From Psychrobacter submarinus (GTDB lineage Bacteria > Pseudomonadota > Gammaproteobacteria > Pseudomonadales > Moraxellaceae), in NCBI RefSeq assembly GCF_904846685.1, contig NZ_CAJHBQ010000003.1:1-64000 (forward strand): a stretch of 64,000 nt of DNA. Reading direction: 5' to 3'. Below the pieces are notes generated by a model. That model was not told where the DNA came from and did no database searches. It was given only the letters and a program-made list of their open reading frames with translations. Below are positions 49,854 through 58,242 of this stretch, piece by piece (position 1 is the first letter of the stretch; every line of letters starts with the position of its first letter). The translations under genes and the position numbers were made by a program.

Positions 49854-50241
49854 ATGCAAACCTGCCCCTCTGCCATAGACCATAAACACACTACAGAAAA
49901 GCAAAGCACGCCTCAGGTGATAGTCGTAGGTGGTACTAGCGGCATAGGTCTAGCTTTGGCTTTACATCACAGCGCCATTGGCTGGCAAGTGCGTGTGGTC
50001 GGTCATAATGATGCGAAGATTACCAAGATCAACAGCCTTACGGGACTTAAATCAGGGTAGTGCCGATCATAAGCCTTTTGTTATTAGTATAGATAAAGCG
50101 CTTCAGCTTATTATGAAAGCCATCGATGAAGGGGTGGAGCTCGCTGTTTTTCCAAAGCGCCTTTATTACCTAACTTACATGTTAAATAAGTTACCTAAAC
50201 CGCTGCTGGATCGAGTATTGCGCGGCAAGTTGGATAAATAG
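49854..50241 (+). pseudogene. remnant of a short-chain dehydrogenase/reductase
   Basis: The first part (49854-50060) encodes an SDR N-terminus with VIVVGGTSGIGLALALHHSAIGW, the NAD(P)-binding glycine motif, then stops. In a second frame from about 50058 to 50241 lies a typical SDR C-terminus (PFVISIDKALQLIMKAIDEG, FPKRLYYLTYMLNKLPKPLLDRVL). About 130 residues, including the catalytic Tyr-x-x-x-Lys, are missing between them. An internal deletion of roughly 400 bp with frame loss explains this. Confidence 0.85.
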
Positions 50242-50270
50242 CCATAATGAAAAAGGTCTGCTAAGTCTAT

Positions 50271-51242
50271 TTACCCTAATAACCAATAAGCTACCGTGAA
50301 TATTGGCACGCCAATCAATAAACTGTCCACTCTATCGAGCACGCCGCCATGTCCTGCTAGCATCGTACCGGTATCTTTGACCCCATGTTGGCGCTTAAAA
50401 GCCGACTCTAGCAAGTCGCCTGCGATACCACTAACGGCAAGACCATAAGCGCTAAGCAAACAAATCCACCAAGCAAATGGTGTCAACCAAACCCCTAAAA
50501 AACTGGCTAATAGCGCGGCCAATAAGCTACCAAAAAAAGCCCCTTCAATACTTTTATTTGGGCTGATTCGCGGCGCAAGACCACGTTTGAACAGTCGGCC
50601 TTTAAACAGTTTGCTGCATAAATACTGCGCAATATCATTAAACTGACTAGCGAATAATACAAACAACAACACCCCGTATTGGCTACGGTGCCAAGTCAGC
50701 TGCTGTAAAAACACTAAGCTGACAATAAGCAAAATAAAAGCGCCACTAAAGAGCCCGTCTAATAGATTGAGATAGATATAAGGCGGGGTGTTATGGTCAG
50801 TTGGAGGGTCGTTGATGGTGTGAGAGCCAGAAGGACTATTAGAGCGCATGTTGGCTGAGTCTGCTGCTATCAGCTGTTTTTGCGAAATGGGTAACGCTAG
50901 CGCTTTGGGCTGTAGACCGCGGGCTTGTAGCTTACTAATCAGTCGGGATTTGCTCTCGGAGCGCCACAGACGGCTGATCTCATAGCTACCGCGCAAACCG
51001 ATAAGCACGAAGAACCCCACTAGTAGCCATTGATAAGGATAATGGCTATCGAAGCGGTGGCTACTGCTGTTTGTTTTGGCGATAAGATAGCAGCTACATA
51101 AGGCGGCAAGCATCCACCACCAAGAGCGCGCGATGAGATAAATCGTAGGCAAACGAGCACGCAGCTTCGGTATCGCCAGTAGCGCCCAAACCGAGCTGAC
51201 AGTAAGCATAAGTAAGATAACAAATAGCGTATCAGTGCTCAT
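50271..51242 (-). CDS. cdsA: phosphatidate cytidylyltransferase (CDP-diglyceride synthase)
   Basis: Makes CDP-diacylglycerol from phosphatidic acid and CTP, the branch point to phosphatidylethanolamine, phosphatidylglycerol and cardiolipin. About eight transmembrane helices. The C-terminal part carries the complete family signature: SAFKRQHGVKDTGTMLAGHG followed by GVLDRVDSL. Length 323 aa. The polar loop at about residues 115-155 (Ser/Asn/Pro-rich) is larger than in E. coli. Not in the usual dxr-cdsA-rseP cluster, so this may be a second or relocated copy; the window cannot tell. Confidence 0.9.
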   Translation of the reverse strand: MSTDTLFVILLMLTVSSVWALLAIPKLRARLPTIYLIARSWWWMLAALCSCYLIAKTNSSSHRFDSHYPYQWLLVGFFVLIGLRGSYEISRLWRSESKSRLISKLQARGLQPKALALPISQKQLIAADSANMRSNSPSGSHTINDPPTDHNTPPYIYLNLLDGLFSGAFILLIVSLVFLQQLTWHRSQYGVLLFVLFASQFNDIAQYLCSKLFKGRLFKRGLAPRISPNKSIEGAFFGSLLAALLASFLGVWLTPFAWWICLLSAYGLAVSGIAGDLLESAFKRQHGVKDTGTMLAGHGGVLDRVDSLLIGVPIFTVAYWLLG

Positions 51243-51301
51243 TAGTGATTCACTCTATAAGATACTGTACCTTTAACTTACTATACTAGATAAGGCTGCT
51301 A

Positions 51302-53236
51302 TTAAATAGGGGCAAGCGCTGATAAAGTCTCACTATGAGTAAGGTTTTCTTCAAGTAGCTCTATATTTTTGATTTTATTTGTTATTCCAATTCTTAAAGG
51401 TCTCTCACTAATACAAGGGCTGATAACGCTGACCAAAGGTTTAGTAGCCAAAGTAGGGTAGTCTTGACGGTAATGACCGCCGCGGCTCTCATGACGCTGG
51501 AGGGCGGATTGCACAATTAAGGTTGCTAGTTGTAATTGGCGGGCGAGCTTAAAGCGCGATAAAGTTTCAGAAGCATGTTCTGTATCTTCTAAACAAGCGC
51601 TCAGATTACCTCGGCTTTGTGCGTGACTGATATCATTTATGCTAAGGGCTTTGAGCAGTTGCTGCCACTGCTGTAGTTGACTTAAAGCTCGCTTAAGGGA
51701 CTTAGCATGACGCACGATGCCCATATGAGTGGTCATTAGCGTCTTTAATGAGGCGGCTATAGCATCAGCATCAATCTCAGAATTGGCATCAATGTCAGTA
51801 TCAGCAGACTGATGGAAGGCAATATCTTCTGAGAGTAGGATAGGTTGGGGGTTGTCGACTGTAGGCGTCGACCAGTTATGATCAGTCAAATAGCGTGGTA
51901 GGTGCTTAGCGATTTTATGACCAACGACGATACATTCTAGTAGCGAATTACTCGCTAGGCGATTGGCGCCGTGCAGACCGGTATATGCCACTTCACCGGC
52001 AGCATATAATCCAGGTACATCACTCAGACCTTGATCGCAGGTAACGATACCGCCGCAGCTATAGTGGGCTGTTGGCGCGACGGGTATAGGGTCAGTGGTG
52101 ATATCTATTCCTAACGCTAACAGCGTTTGATAAATCTGCGGAAAGTGCGCATGCAAAAATGGCGCCGGCAAGTGACTGACATCTAAGTGTACGTAAGCTA
52201 AGCCGTTATTAGCGATTTGCTCGGCAATAGCGCGGGCGACGATATCACGCGGTGCAAGCTCGGCGCGCTCGTCAACCGCTAGCATAAAGCGTTGGCCCGT
52301 GATCGGACAATACAAACGGCCGCCCTCACCGCGCAGTGCTTCTGATATCAAAAAGCTCGACTCACCTAAAGCAAGACCTGTCGGGTGAAACTGCACAAAT
52401 TCCAAATTGGCCAAGCGGCCGCCGGCTTGCCACGCCATCATCACGCCATCACCCACGCAGACATTTGGCGCGCTAGCACGAGCGAAGAGTTGTCCGAGGC
52501 CGCCGCTCGCCATCACTACCGCCTGACTTTCAATAGTCCGTTGGCGCTGATGATTATGATCAAAAACGATAGCGCCTTGGCAGCGATTACCTCCTTTACT
52601 TCCTTTATCCGTTAATAACTGCAGAGCTTCATGAAAAGGCAGAATAGTAATGTTACTAGCGGCATGTGCTTGCGCAGTCAAAGCTTCCATAATATGACGA
52701 CCAGTCGCATCGTCAGCATGCGCAACGCGGCGACAACCATGCCCGCCTTCTTGGGTCAGATGCAGACTATCAGTCGTCAGATTGGGCTGTAGATAAGAGG
52801 CAGCACTGGTATTCGCGTTGACACTAACATCAACATCAACATCAATATGGTCATTATCACTAGGGTTAGCCACTTGCGTAAAAGGTACGCCTTGCTCGCA
52901 TAGCCATTGTACGGCCTGCTTTCCAGACTTTAAAATACTTGCAGTATGCTCCGGCGCGCACAGTCCAGCGCCTGCGATTAAGGTGTCTTTGATATGGTCG
53001 TTAACGCTATCCTCTGCTGCTAAGCTTGCAGCGATACCACCTTGGGCATAATGGCTAGAGCAAGTCTCAAGCGCAGCCTTACTCAATACTATGATATTTA
53101 GCGACTTTGGTAGCGCCAGCGCCGTACTAAGACCTGCTAAACCGGCCCCGATGATCAGTACCTCAGTACGAATAGACTCAGTAACAGGATGCGTTTTGGG
53201 TAAATTAAGCGGCTTGCTGTTAGCGGCTACGCTCAT
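51302..53236 (-). CDS. nadB: L-aspartate oxidase, with acidic insertions
   Basis: FAD enzyme oxidising L-aspartate to iminoaspartate, the first step of de novo NAD synthesis. FAD motif VLIIGAGLAGLSTALALP (from about residue 27), SSHYAQGGIAA, GGLGQLFARAS, VQFHPTG, EALRGEGGRLYC and GANRLASNSLLECIV. The ATG at 53236 is one base after the nadA stop and has GGGAG upstream, giving 644 aa against about 535 usually. The surplus is two hydrophilic insertions, near residue 110-140 (Asp/Val repeat DVDVDVSVN) and near 480-520 (Asp/Ala-rich). Second gene of the nadA-nadB operon. Confidence 0.95.
   Translation of the reverse strand: MSVAANSKPLNLPKTHPVTESIRTEVLIIGAGLAGLSTALALPKSLNIIVLSKAALETCSSHYAQGGIAASLAAEDSVNDHIKDTLIAGAGLCAPEHTASILKSGKQAVQWLCEQGVPFTQVANPSDNDHIDVDVDVSVNANTSAASYLQPNLTTDSLHLTQEGGHGCRRVAHADDATGRHIMEALTAQAHAASNITILPFHEALQLLTDKGSKGGNRCQGAIVFDHNHQRQRTIESQAVVMASGGLGQLFARASAPNVCVGDGVMMAWQAGGRLANLEFVQFHPTGLALGESSFLISEALRGEGGRLYCPITGQRFMLAVDERAELAPRDIVARAIAEQIANNGLAYVHLDVSHLPAPFLHAHFPQIYQTLLALGIDITTDPIPVAPTAHYSCGGIVTCDQGLSDVPGLYAAGEVAYTGLHGANRLASNSLLECIVVGHKIAKHLPRYLTDHNWSTPTVDNPQPILLSEDIAFHQSADTDIDANSEIDADAIAASLKTLMTTHMGIVRHAKSLKRALSQLQQWQQLLKALSINDISHAQSRGNLSACLEDTEHASETLSRFKLARQLQLATLIVQSALQRHESRGGHYRQDYPTLATKPLVSVISPCISERPLRIGITNKIKNIELLEENLTHSETLSALAPI
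52827..52844. repeat. hexanucleotide microsatellite inside nadB
   Basis: Three perfect copies of ACATCA on the plus strand, encoding the DVDVDV run of the NadB insertion on the minus strand. In-frame unit, so copy changes would not break the gene. Confidence 0.7.
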
Positions 53237-53237
53237 A

Positions 53238-54377
53238 TTAGGCGGCTCCCACATTATTAAACAGTGCACGGTCTTTGACGATATCACCGCTAGCAGTGAC
53301 GCGTTGTTTTTTTGCGGCGGCAAAATCAAGCATCCGCTGTAAAGGTTTGCTTGCCGCAGCTGCTAGCTCTTTTGATAGTGTGACTTCGCCGCTCTTATTT
53401 AGCAAGCATTGCTCAATGCCGAGTAGACCATTCATCGCCATCCAAGGACAAAACGCACAGCTCTTACAGCTCGCGCTTTCACCAGCAGTCGGCGCAGCGA
53501 GGAAACGCTTATTGGGTGAGCGCTTTTGCATTTCATGCAAGATACCTAGATCGGTTGCGACGATAAAAGTATCAGCGTCCAGCTCATAAGTTGATTGCAG
53601 CAGCTTACTGGTTGAGCCGACCACATCAGCGAGCGCAACCACGCTATCAGGAGATTCTGGGTGTACTAGCACCTTTGCTTCTGGGTATTCTGCCTTGAGC
53701 TGATTGAGCTCAGTTGCTTTAAATTCGTTATGCACGAGGCAGGAACCTTGCCAAAGCAGCATATCTGCGCCTGTTTCGCGTGCGATATATTTGCCCAAAT
53801 GCCGGTCGGGACCCCAGATGATTTTTTCACCTTGCTCGTGCAGGTGACGAACGATATCGATACCGACAGAGGAGGTCACCACCCAATCGGCGCGCGCTTT
53901 GACCGCAGCGCTAGTATTGGCATAGACAACAACGGTACGATCAGGATGCGCGTCACAGAAGGCGGAGAACTCATCGACAGGGCAGCCCAAGTCCAGCGAG
54001 CATTCCGCCTCCAGATCTGGCATCAGGACCGTCTTTTCCATACTGAGAATCTTAGCAGACTCGCCCATAAAGCGCACGCCTGCGACAATCAGAGTCTGAG
54101 CGCTATGTGCTTGACCGAAGCGCGCCATCTCCAATGAATCGCCCACGCAGCCGCCGGTGGCTAACGCCAAATCTTGAATAAAAGGGTCAACGTAGTAATG
54201 CGCAACTAGTACCGCGTTATGCTCTTGCAGGAGCTGTTTGATGTTCGCTTCGACTTGTAGTCGCTCGGAGCGTGGCAAATCAGCAGGTAGTTTGGCTTTG
54301 GCGTAGTCGATACCCGTTTGTATCGCGATACGCTTGTCAGCGCTTAATACTGGTGCGTCGTAGGGATAAGTGTTCAT
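53238..54377 (-). CDS. nadA: quinolinate synthase
   Basis: [4Fe-4S] enzyme condensing iminoaspartate with dihydroxyacetone phosphate to quinolinate. The three cluster cysteines of the family are recognisable: C126 in AECSLDLGC, one in [11 protein letters not shown], and one in the C-terminal [43 protein letters not shown] and VGSTSKLL further support it. Length 379 aa, like other gammaproteobacteria. Transcribed away from the nrtR-like gene; a palindromic operator lies 76 bp upstream of the ATG. Confidence 0.97.
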   Translation of the reverse strand: MNTYPYDAPVLSADKRIAIQTGIDYAKAKLPADLPRSERLQVEANIKQLLQEHNAVLVAHYYVDPFIQDLALATGGCVGDSLEMARFGQAHSAQTLIVAGVRFMGESAKILSMEKTVLMPDLEAECSLDLGCPVDEFSAFCDAHPDRTVVVYANTSAAVKARADWVVTSSVGIDIVRHLHEQGEKIIWGPDRHLGKYIARETGADMLLWQGSCLVHNEFKATELNQLKAEYPEAKVLVHPESPDSVVALADVVGSTSKLLQSTYELDADTFIVATDLGILHEMQKRSPNKRFLAAPTAGESASCKSCAFCPWMAMNGLLGIEQCLLNKSGEVTLSKELAAAASKPLQRMLDFAAAKKQRVTASGDIVKDRALFNNVGAA

Positions 54378-54452
54378 AAGGGTGAGCCTTATTATAAAAA
54401 TATTGGTCTTAAAAGAAATAAGTAGATAGTCAAATTAGTAAGAGGTCTTATA

Positions 54453-54473
54453 TTATGCTCATTTTGAGCATAA
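54453..54473. promoter_or_regulatory. NrtR-type operator 1 (nadAB promoter)
   Basis: Perfect palindrome: TTATGCTCA (54453-54461), spacer TTT, TGAGCATAA (54465-54473). It is in the nadA upstream region and has the same core as the sites at 54528 and 55845. Inferred target of the adjacent Nudix-type regulator. Confidence 0.75.
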
Positions 54474-54527
54474 ATACAAGTATTTTTTATAGGCTAATTA
54501 TGCAGAGTGGTTCTGTAGTCTGTAGAT

Positions 54528-54548
54528 GAGCACTCATTTTGAGCGATA
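54528..54548. promoter_or_regulatory. NrtR-type operator 2 (nadA/nrtR divergent region)
   Basis: CTCA, spacer TTT, TGAG core with partly degenerate arms (GAGCACTCA and TGAGCGATA). It lies between nadA and the regulator gene, 54 bp from operator 1, so it may serve autoregulation of the regulator or cooperative binding. Confidence 0.6.
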
Positions 54549-54693
54549 GAATTACAACCTGAGACTAGGATAGTCAGCAAATCGCGTTATACTGCTAGAG
54601 GTTAACCATTCATTTGCAGGACATTGGCATATTGGCATTAGTGCTCGATGGAAGTTATAAACAAAGATGATTAAAGGGTAAAAATATAACACT

Positions 54694-55698
54694 ATGACGT
54701 TGTCCTATTCACACGCGCATCAACAAGGTAGCGGCACTACTGAGGTCGTGGCGGTACTGATAACTATCACTGATAATACCGCGCAAGTGCTCACTGTTGA
54801 TCAAGGTAAGCTGTTACCGAATGGCCCTTTGATGCCGCTGCATCGCTCGCTGCAAGCTGGCGTGCGGCAATGGGTGGAGGAGCAAACGCAGCAGCCGCTA
54901 GGGTATTTGGAGCAGCTCTATACCTTCGTCGATACCAATAGGCGTAATGAAGATGGTCATGCGCTGGTCTATGTCAGCTACCTAGGTTTAGTACAAGAGC
55001 AGCAGGCCAAGCAAGCGCAGAGCCAAGCGAGCTGGCAGGATTGGTATGATTATTTTCCGTGGGAAAACCACTTAACAGGTACGCCGGATATTATTACCAA
55101 TCTAATCCTACCGGCGCTATATATGTGGGCCGATAGCGCAGAAGATGAGGCTATCCGGCAAAGACGGCATAAGCGTATCGGGCTATGTTGGGGCGTCAGT
55201 CAAACTAGCGAGAGCCATAAAAACGGAGCGAACGCTGATGAAGCAGACACAATCGACTGGGTAGCAGAGCATGTGCTGCTGCGTTATGAGATGCTCTATG
55301 AAGCGGACTTAGTACCAGAAGCGCCGAATTATCAGCCCAATAGGCTCGCTGCTAATTGGTCACAACAGATAGGCTTGCCGATGTATTATGACCATCGCCG
55401 CGTCATTGCTACCGCCATCTCAAGGCTCCGCGCCAAGATAGAATATCGTCCACTTATCTTTGGTCTGATGCCAGATAGCTTCACTTTATCGCACCTGCAA
55501 CAAAGCGTCGAGGCGCTATCGGGTATGCGGCTGCACAAACAGAACTTCCGGCGTCTACTAGAGTCGCAAAACCTTGTCATGCCTACTGGAGAGAGCAGTA
55601 GCGCTCAGCGCGGCCGTCCGGCGAAGCTCTATCGGTTTTGCCATGATATCGAACTACAAAGTCTGCTTATGGATAGTAAACTACCGAAGCGTAAGTGA
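54694..55698 (+). CDS. nrtR: NrtR-like Nudix-domain transcriptional regulator of NAD synthesis
   Basis: Two-domain protein of 334 aa. The N-terminal Nudix-like domain (about residues 15-150) has the expected fold elements, but the catalytic box is degraded (RQWVEEQT kept, the upstream Glu missing), typical of sensor Nudix domains in NrtR. The C-terminal ~100 residues form a winged helix (AISRLRAKIEYRPLIFGLMP, FTLSHLQQSVEALSGM, NFRRLLESQNLV, RGRPAKLYRF). NrtR proteins repress NAD genes and respond to ADP-ribose or NAD. Its place between nadA and nadC and the three shared palindromes support this. A large insertion around residues 155-215 is Gln/Glu-rich. The ribosome-binding site is weak. Confidence 0.85.
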   Translation: MTLSYSHAHQQGSGTTEVVAVLITITDNTAQVLTVDQGKLLPNGPLMPLHRSLQAGVRQWVEEQTQQPLGYLEQLYTFVDTNRRNEDGHALVYVSYLGLVQEQQAKQAQSQASWQDWYDYFPWENHLTGTPDIITNLILPALYMWADSAEDEAIRQRRHKRIGLCWGVSQTSESHKNGANADEADTIDWVAEHVLLRYEMLYEADLVPEAPNYQPNRLAANWSQQIGLPMYYDHRRVIATAISRLRAKIEYRPLIFGLMPDSFTLSHLQQSVEALSGMRLHKQNFRRLLESQNLVMPTGESSSAQRGRPAKLYRFCHDIELQSLLMDSKLPKRK

Positions 55699-55730
55699 CT
55701 CTTTACTCTTTACTCATTGCTCAAGTGGTT

Positions 55731-55762
55731 GTCTACCCAAGTGACTGTCTACCCAAGTGACT
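55731..55762. repeat. 16-bp tandem duplication between nrtR and nadC
   Basis: GTCTACCCAAGTGACT occurs twice in direct succession (55731-55746, 55747-55762), with degenerate partial copies on each side (GCTCAAGTGGTT before, TTTACCCAAGTCAAT after). Confidence 0.8.
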
Positions 55763-55844
55763 TTAGTAATTTTAGTAACTTTTACCCAAGTCAATTTCTA
55801 CCTTAAAAACTTTTTATTGAAAATAAAAGCACATTACGCTATAT

Positions 55845-55865
55845 TTATGCTCATTTTGAGTTTAA
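55845..55865. promoter_or_regulatory. NrtR-type operator 3 (nadC promoter)
   Basis: TTATGCTCA (55845-55853), spacer TTT, TGAGTTTAA (55857-55865). Its left half is identical to operator 1. It lies 64 bp before the nadC ATG. Confidence 0.72.
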
Positions 55866-55928
55866 GTAATTAGCGCCTCATAAGCGTTTAGAGACTTGAT
55901 TCTTTTTAAGCAGAGGATAAACCAAACG

Positions 55929-56789
55929 ATGAACACTCACTTAGAGCCGGCGCTAGATAAAGTACTGCTTGAGCCAATAGTACAAGCAGCACTAGTAGAA
56001 GATTTAGGTCGGCGCGGCGATGTGACCTCGCAAGCGACCATTCCCGCTGAGAGGCAAGCACAGCTACAGATTCGGGCGCGGCAAGCAGGGGTGATTTGCG
56101 GTATGGATGTCGCGAGGCTGTCGTTTGCTGCAGTTGATGAGCAGATAGAGTTTGTCGCTCAAATTCACGATGGTGAGCGCGTCGCCGCTGGTAGTGTGCT
56201 CGCTATCGTCAGCGGTAATGCACGGCATTTATTAACTGCGGAGCGTACGGCTTTAAATTTCTTGACCCATCTGAGCGGTATCGCGACTGCCACGCAGCAA
56301 ATCGTCGATAGCGTCGCTGAGTATCCGGCGCAAATCACTTGTACGCGCAAGACGATTCCAGGGCTACGCACATTACAAAAGTATGCCGTACGCTGCGGCG
56401 GTGGCCGAAATCATCGTTTAGGCTTAGATGATGCGATTTTGATCAAAGATAACCATATTGCGATAGCCGGCGATATCCAAACGGCTATTAAGCAAGCGCA
56501 AGACTTTGCCGGTCATCTCATCCCGATTGAGGTGGAGGTCGATACCTTAGAGCAGTTGCAGCTGGCATTAGACGCGGGTGTCAGTTTAGTACTCCTCGAT
56601 AATATGAGTCCTGATACGTTGAGCGAAGCGGTAGTGATGTGCCAAGGCCGCGCGCAGACTGAAGCTTCTGGCGGTATCACACCTGAGACCGTGCAAGCAG
56701 CAGCAAAGTCCGGAGTGGATTTTATTGCTATGGGCTATCTGACGCATAGCACGACGGCGCTAGATATTGGCCTGGATTTTAGCGCTTAA
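55929..56789 (+). CDS. nadC: nicotinate-nucleotide pyrophosphorylase (quinolinate phosphoribosyltransferase)
   Basis: Converts quinolinate and PRPP to nicotinate mononucleotide, third step of de novo NAD synthesis. AGAGGA sits before the ATG at 55929; a start 11 codons upstream lacks one. Family residues: ALVEDLGRRGDVTSQA, ERTALNFLTHLSGIAT, TRKTIPGLRTLQKYAVRCGG, GRNHRLGLDDAILIKDNH and SGGITPETVQAAAKSGVDFIAMG. Length 286 aa. With nadA and nadB nearby the complete quinolinate branch is in one locus. Confidence 0.97.
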   Translation: MNTHLEPALDKVLLEPIVQAALVEDLGRRGDVTSQATIPAERQAQLQIRARQAGVICGMDVARLSFAAVDEQIEFVAQIHDGERVAAGSVLAIVSGNARHLLTAERTALNFLTHLSGIATATQQIVDSVAEYPAQITCTRKTIPGLRTLQKYAVRCGGGRNHRLGLDDAILIKDNHIAIAGDIQTAIKQAQDFAGHLIPIEVEVDTLEQLQLALDAGVSLVLLDNMSPDTLSEAVVMCQGRAQTEASGGITPETVQAAAKSGVDFIAMGYLTHSTTALDIGLDFSA

Positions 56790-56968
56790 GCGACTAGCGA
56801 TGCCTTAAATTAATATCTTAAAATGAAACACTTAAAGGCAGTTAGTGATTTAATTCGCCTCTCTTGCCATGCTATAATAATGACATCAAAAATACACGGG
56901 GTCATCGCTGCAATCGCACGATGGCCTTATCTTTTGCCCGATGTTTATCCAAAACAAGCGAGCGCGCC

Positions 56969-57610
56969 GTGAATACTGAAATTATCAAAATTATCTTAGC
57001 TTTTTTGGTGCTGATTAATCCTTTTAGCGCCTTGACCTTGTTTTTGGATTTGACGCGCGGTTATTCGATGATGAACCGCCGCAAAGTCGCGCGCATCGCT
57101 TGTTTGACTATTTTTATTACTATTAGTTTTTTTACCGTAGTGGGGGAGACTCTACTAAAAGCTTTGGGCATCTCCATCGGCTCGTTTCAGCTGGCAGGCG
57201 GTATCTTGGTGTTTTTAATTGCCCTTAATATGATGAACGGTGAGGGTAATCCCGTTAAGCCTGATCAAGAGAACTTCGATGTCGATCATGTGCAAGACGC
57301 ACCGCCAACGACAGCCGCGGCGGTGGTACCACTCGCCATTCCGATGATGATTGGGCCCGGCGGTATCTCAACGGTTATTATCTACTCATCGCAAGTGTCT
57401 GGTATTTTGCAGATATCCGCTATTCTTATCGCCGGCTTACTGATCAGTATCTTTTGTTATTTAGCGCTGATGGCAGCAGGCCGGATTAGCCGCTTATTAG
57501 GCGATACCGGACTCAATATTATGAGCCGAATTATGGGTATGTTATTAGCAGCTGTTTCTATCGAAATCATCGTCAATGCTCTGCGTAGCCTGTTTCCTGT
57601 TTTATTATAG
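56969..57610 (+). CDS. MarC family integral membrane protein
   Basis: Six-helix inner-membrane protein of the MarC/YchE/YhgN family. The GTG at 56969 is taken because the product MNTEIIKIILAFLVLINPFSAL begins like family members, with GAGCG just upstream; the open frame runs 35 codons further but that part is not membrane-like. Contains GGILVFLIALNMMNG and AVVPLAIPMMIGPGGISTVI. 213 aa, matching E. coli YchE. The transported substrate of the family is not established; the link of marC to antibiotic resistance is historical. A mobile element sits 3 bp after the stop. Confidence 0.88.
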   Translation: MNTEIIKIILAFLVLINPFSALTLFLDLTRGYSMMNRRKVARIACLTIFITISFFTVVGETLLKALGISIGSFQLAGGILVFLIALNMMNGEGNPVKPDQENFDVDHVQDAPPTTAAAVVPLAIPMMIGPGGISTVIIYSSQVSGILQISAILIAGLLISIFCYLALMAAGRISRLLGDTGLNIMSRIMGMLLAAVSIEIIVNALRSLFPVLL

Positions 57611-57613
57611 CTA

Positions 57614-57889
57614 GGGCGTGTTGAACATTCGACCATGGCACTGACAGCGACTATTTTTTAGGCGATTCGATGTTAAAAATAATAAGTTTAGTCATTCTAA
57701 GCGCTTATTTTTAACGATGAAGCGGCAAAAAAGAGTCCTGTCCCTGTTGTTGTCGTTGGGGCTGATGCTAAAATTGCCCCATACTGCGTTACAAATCTCG
57801 CTAAGGCATCTGCATTATCGTCGCTTTGTGCCTTGTCTGGAACATTTTTAGCGATCAGCAGTGCCTATTTGCGAATGTTCAACACGCCC
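57614..57889 (-). mobile_element. non-coding mobile element (MITE-like), family 1, copy 2
   Basis: 276 bp, same 18-bp terminal inverted repeats as at 42205-42477, inverted relative to it, and nearly identical along its length apart from a few substitutions and short length changes. Flanked by TA at 57612-57613 and 57890-57891. Inserted 3 bp after the marC stop codon. Confidence 0.88.
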
Positions 57890-57930
57890 TATTCTATCAA
57901 TTCGCTTATTAGCTCAATTATCAGCGTACT

Positions 57931-58037
57931 TATAGTCAATCAATATTAAAAGTGGTACAAGGCAGACGAGTGCAAGTACTACAGTAGTAGGCTAAACGAG
58001 TCTAATGCTGTAACACTTTAATAGTGGTTCGACTATA
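57931..58037 (+). mobile_element. short mobile element (MITE-like), family 2
   Basis: 107 bp starting TATAGTC and ending GACTATA. The termini pair imperfectly for about 25 bp (left TATAGTCAATCAATATTAAA; right, reversed, TATAGTCGAACCACTATTAA). It has no ORF. It lies 42 bp after the family 1 element. An element at 62831-62969 has the same ends. Confidence 0.7.
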
Positions 58038-58242
58038 TTGATTAATAGCGCTTCATGCCTTTGTCTGTTGCCATACAAATTACCCTGCCTTAAACCCCTC
58101 GGCAATCTCGTTCTTTTAGAGGTTTGCTGAGGTCTGCTCAACTGCTCTAAACCCCTGATCCATAACCAAGTAGAGCGTCTAAAAACATGAAATATAAAAA
58201 TATGTTATAGTAGTGCTCCACTATTATCAGCAGGAGTAAATC
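58038..58242. other. promoter region of the FMO gene
   Basis: 205 bp with no gene. CAGGAG at 58231-58236 is the ribosome-binding site that defines the TTG start of the downstream gene. No certain promoter boxes. Confidence 0.4.

Noticed and set aside
55731-55790. Short direct repeats considered as a CRISPR remnant
   Set aside because: Only two perfect copies with no spacers, and no cas genes in the window.
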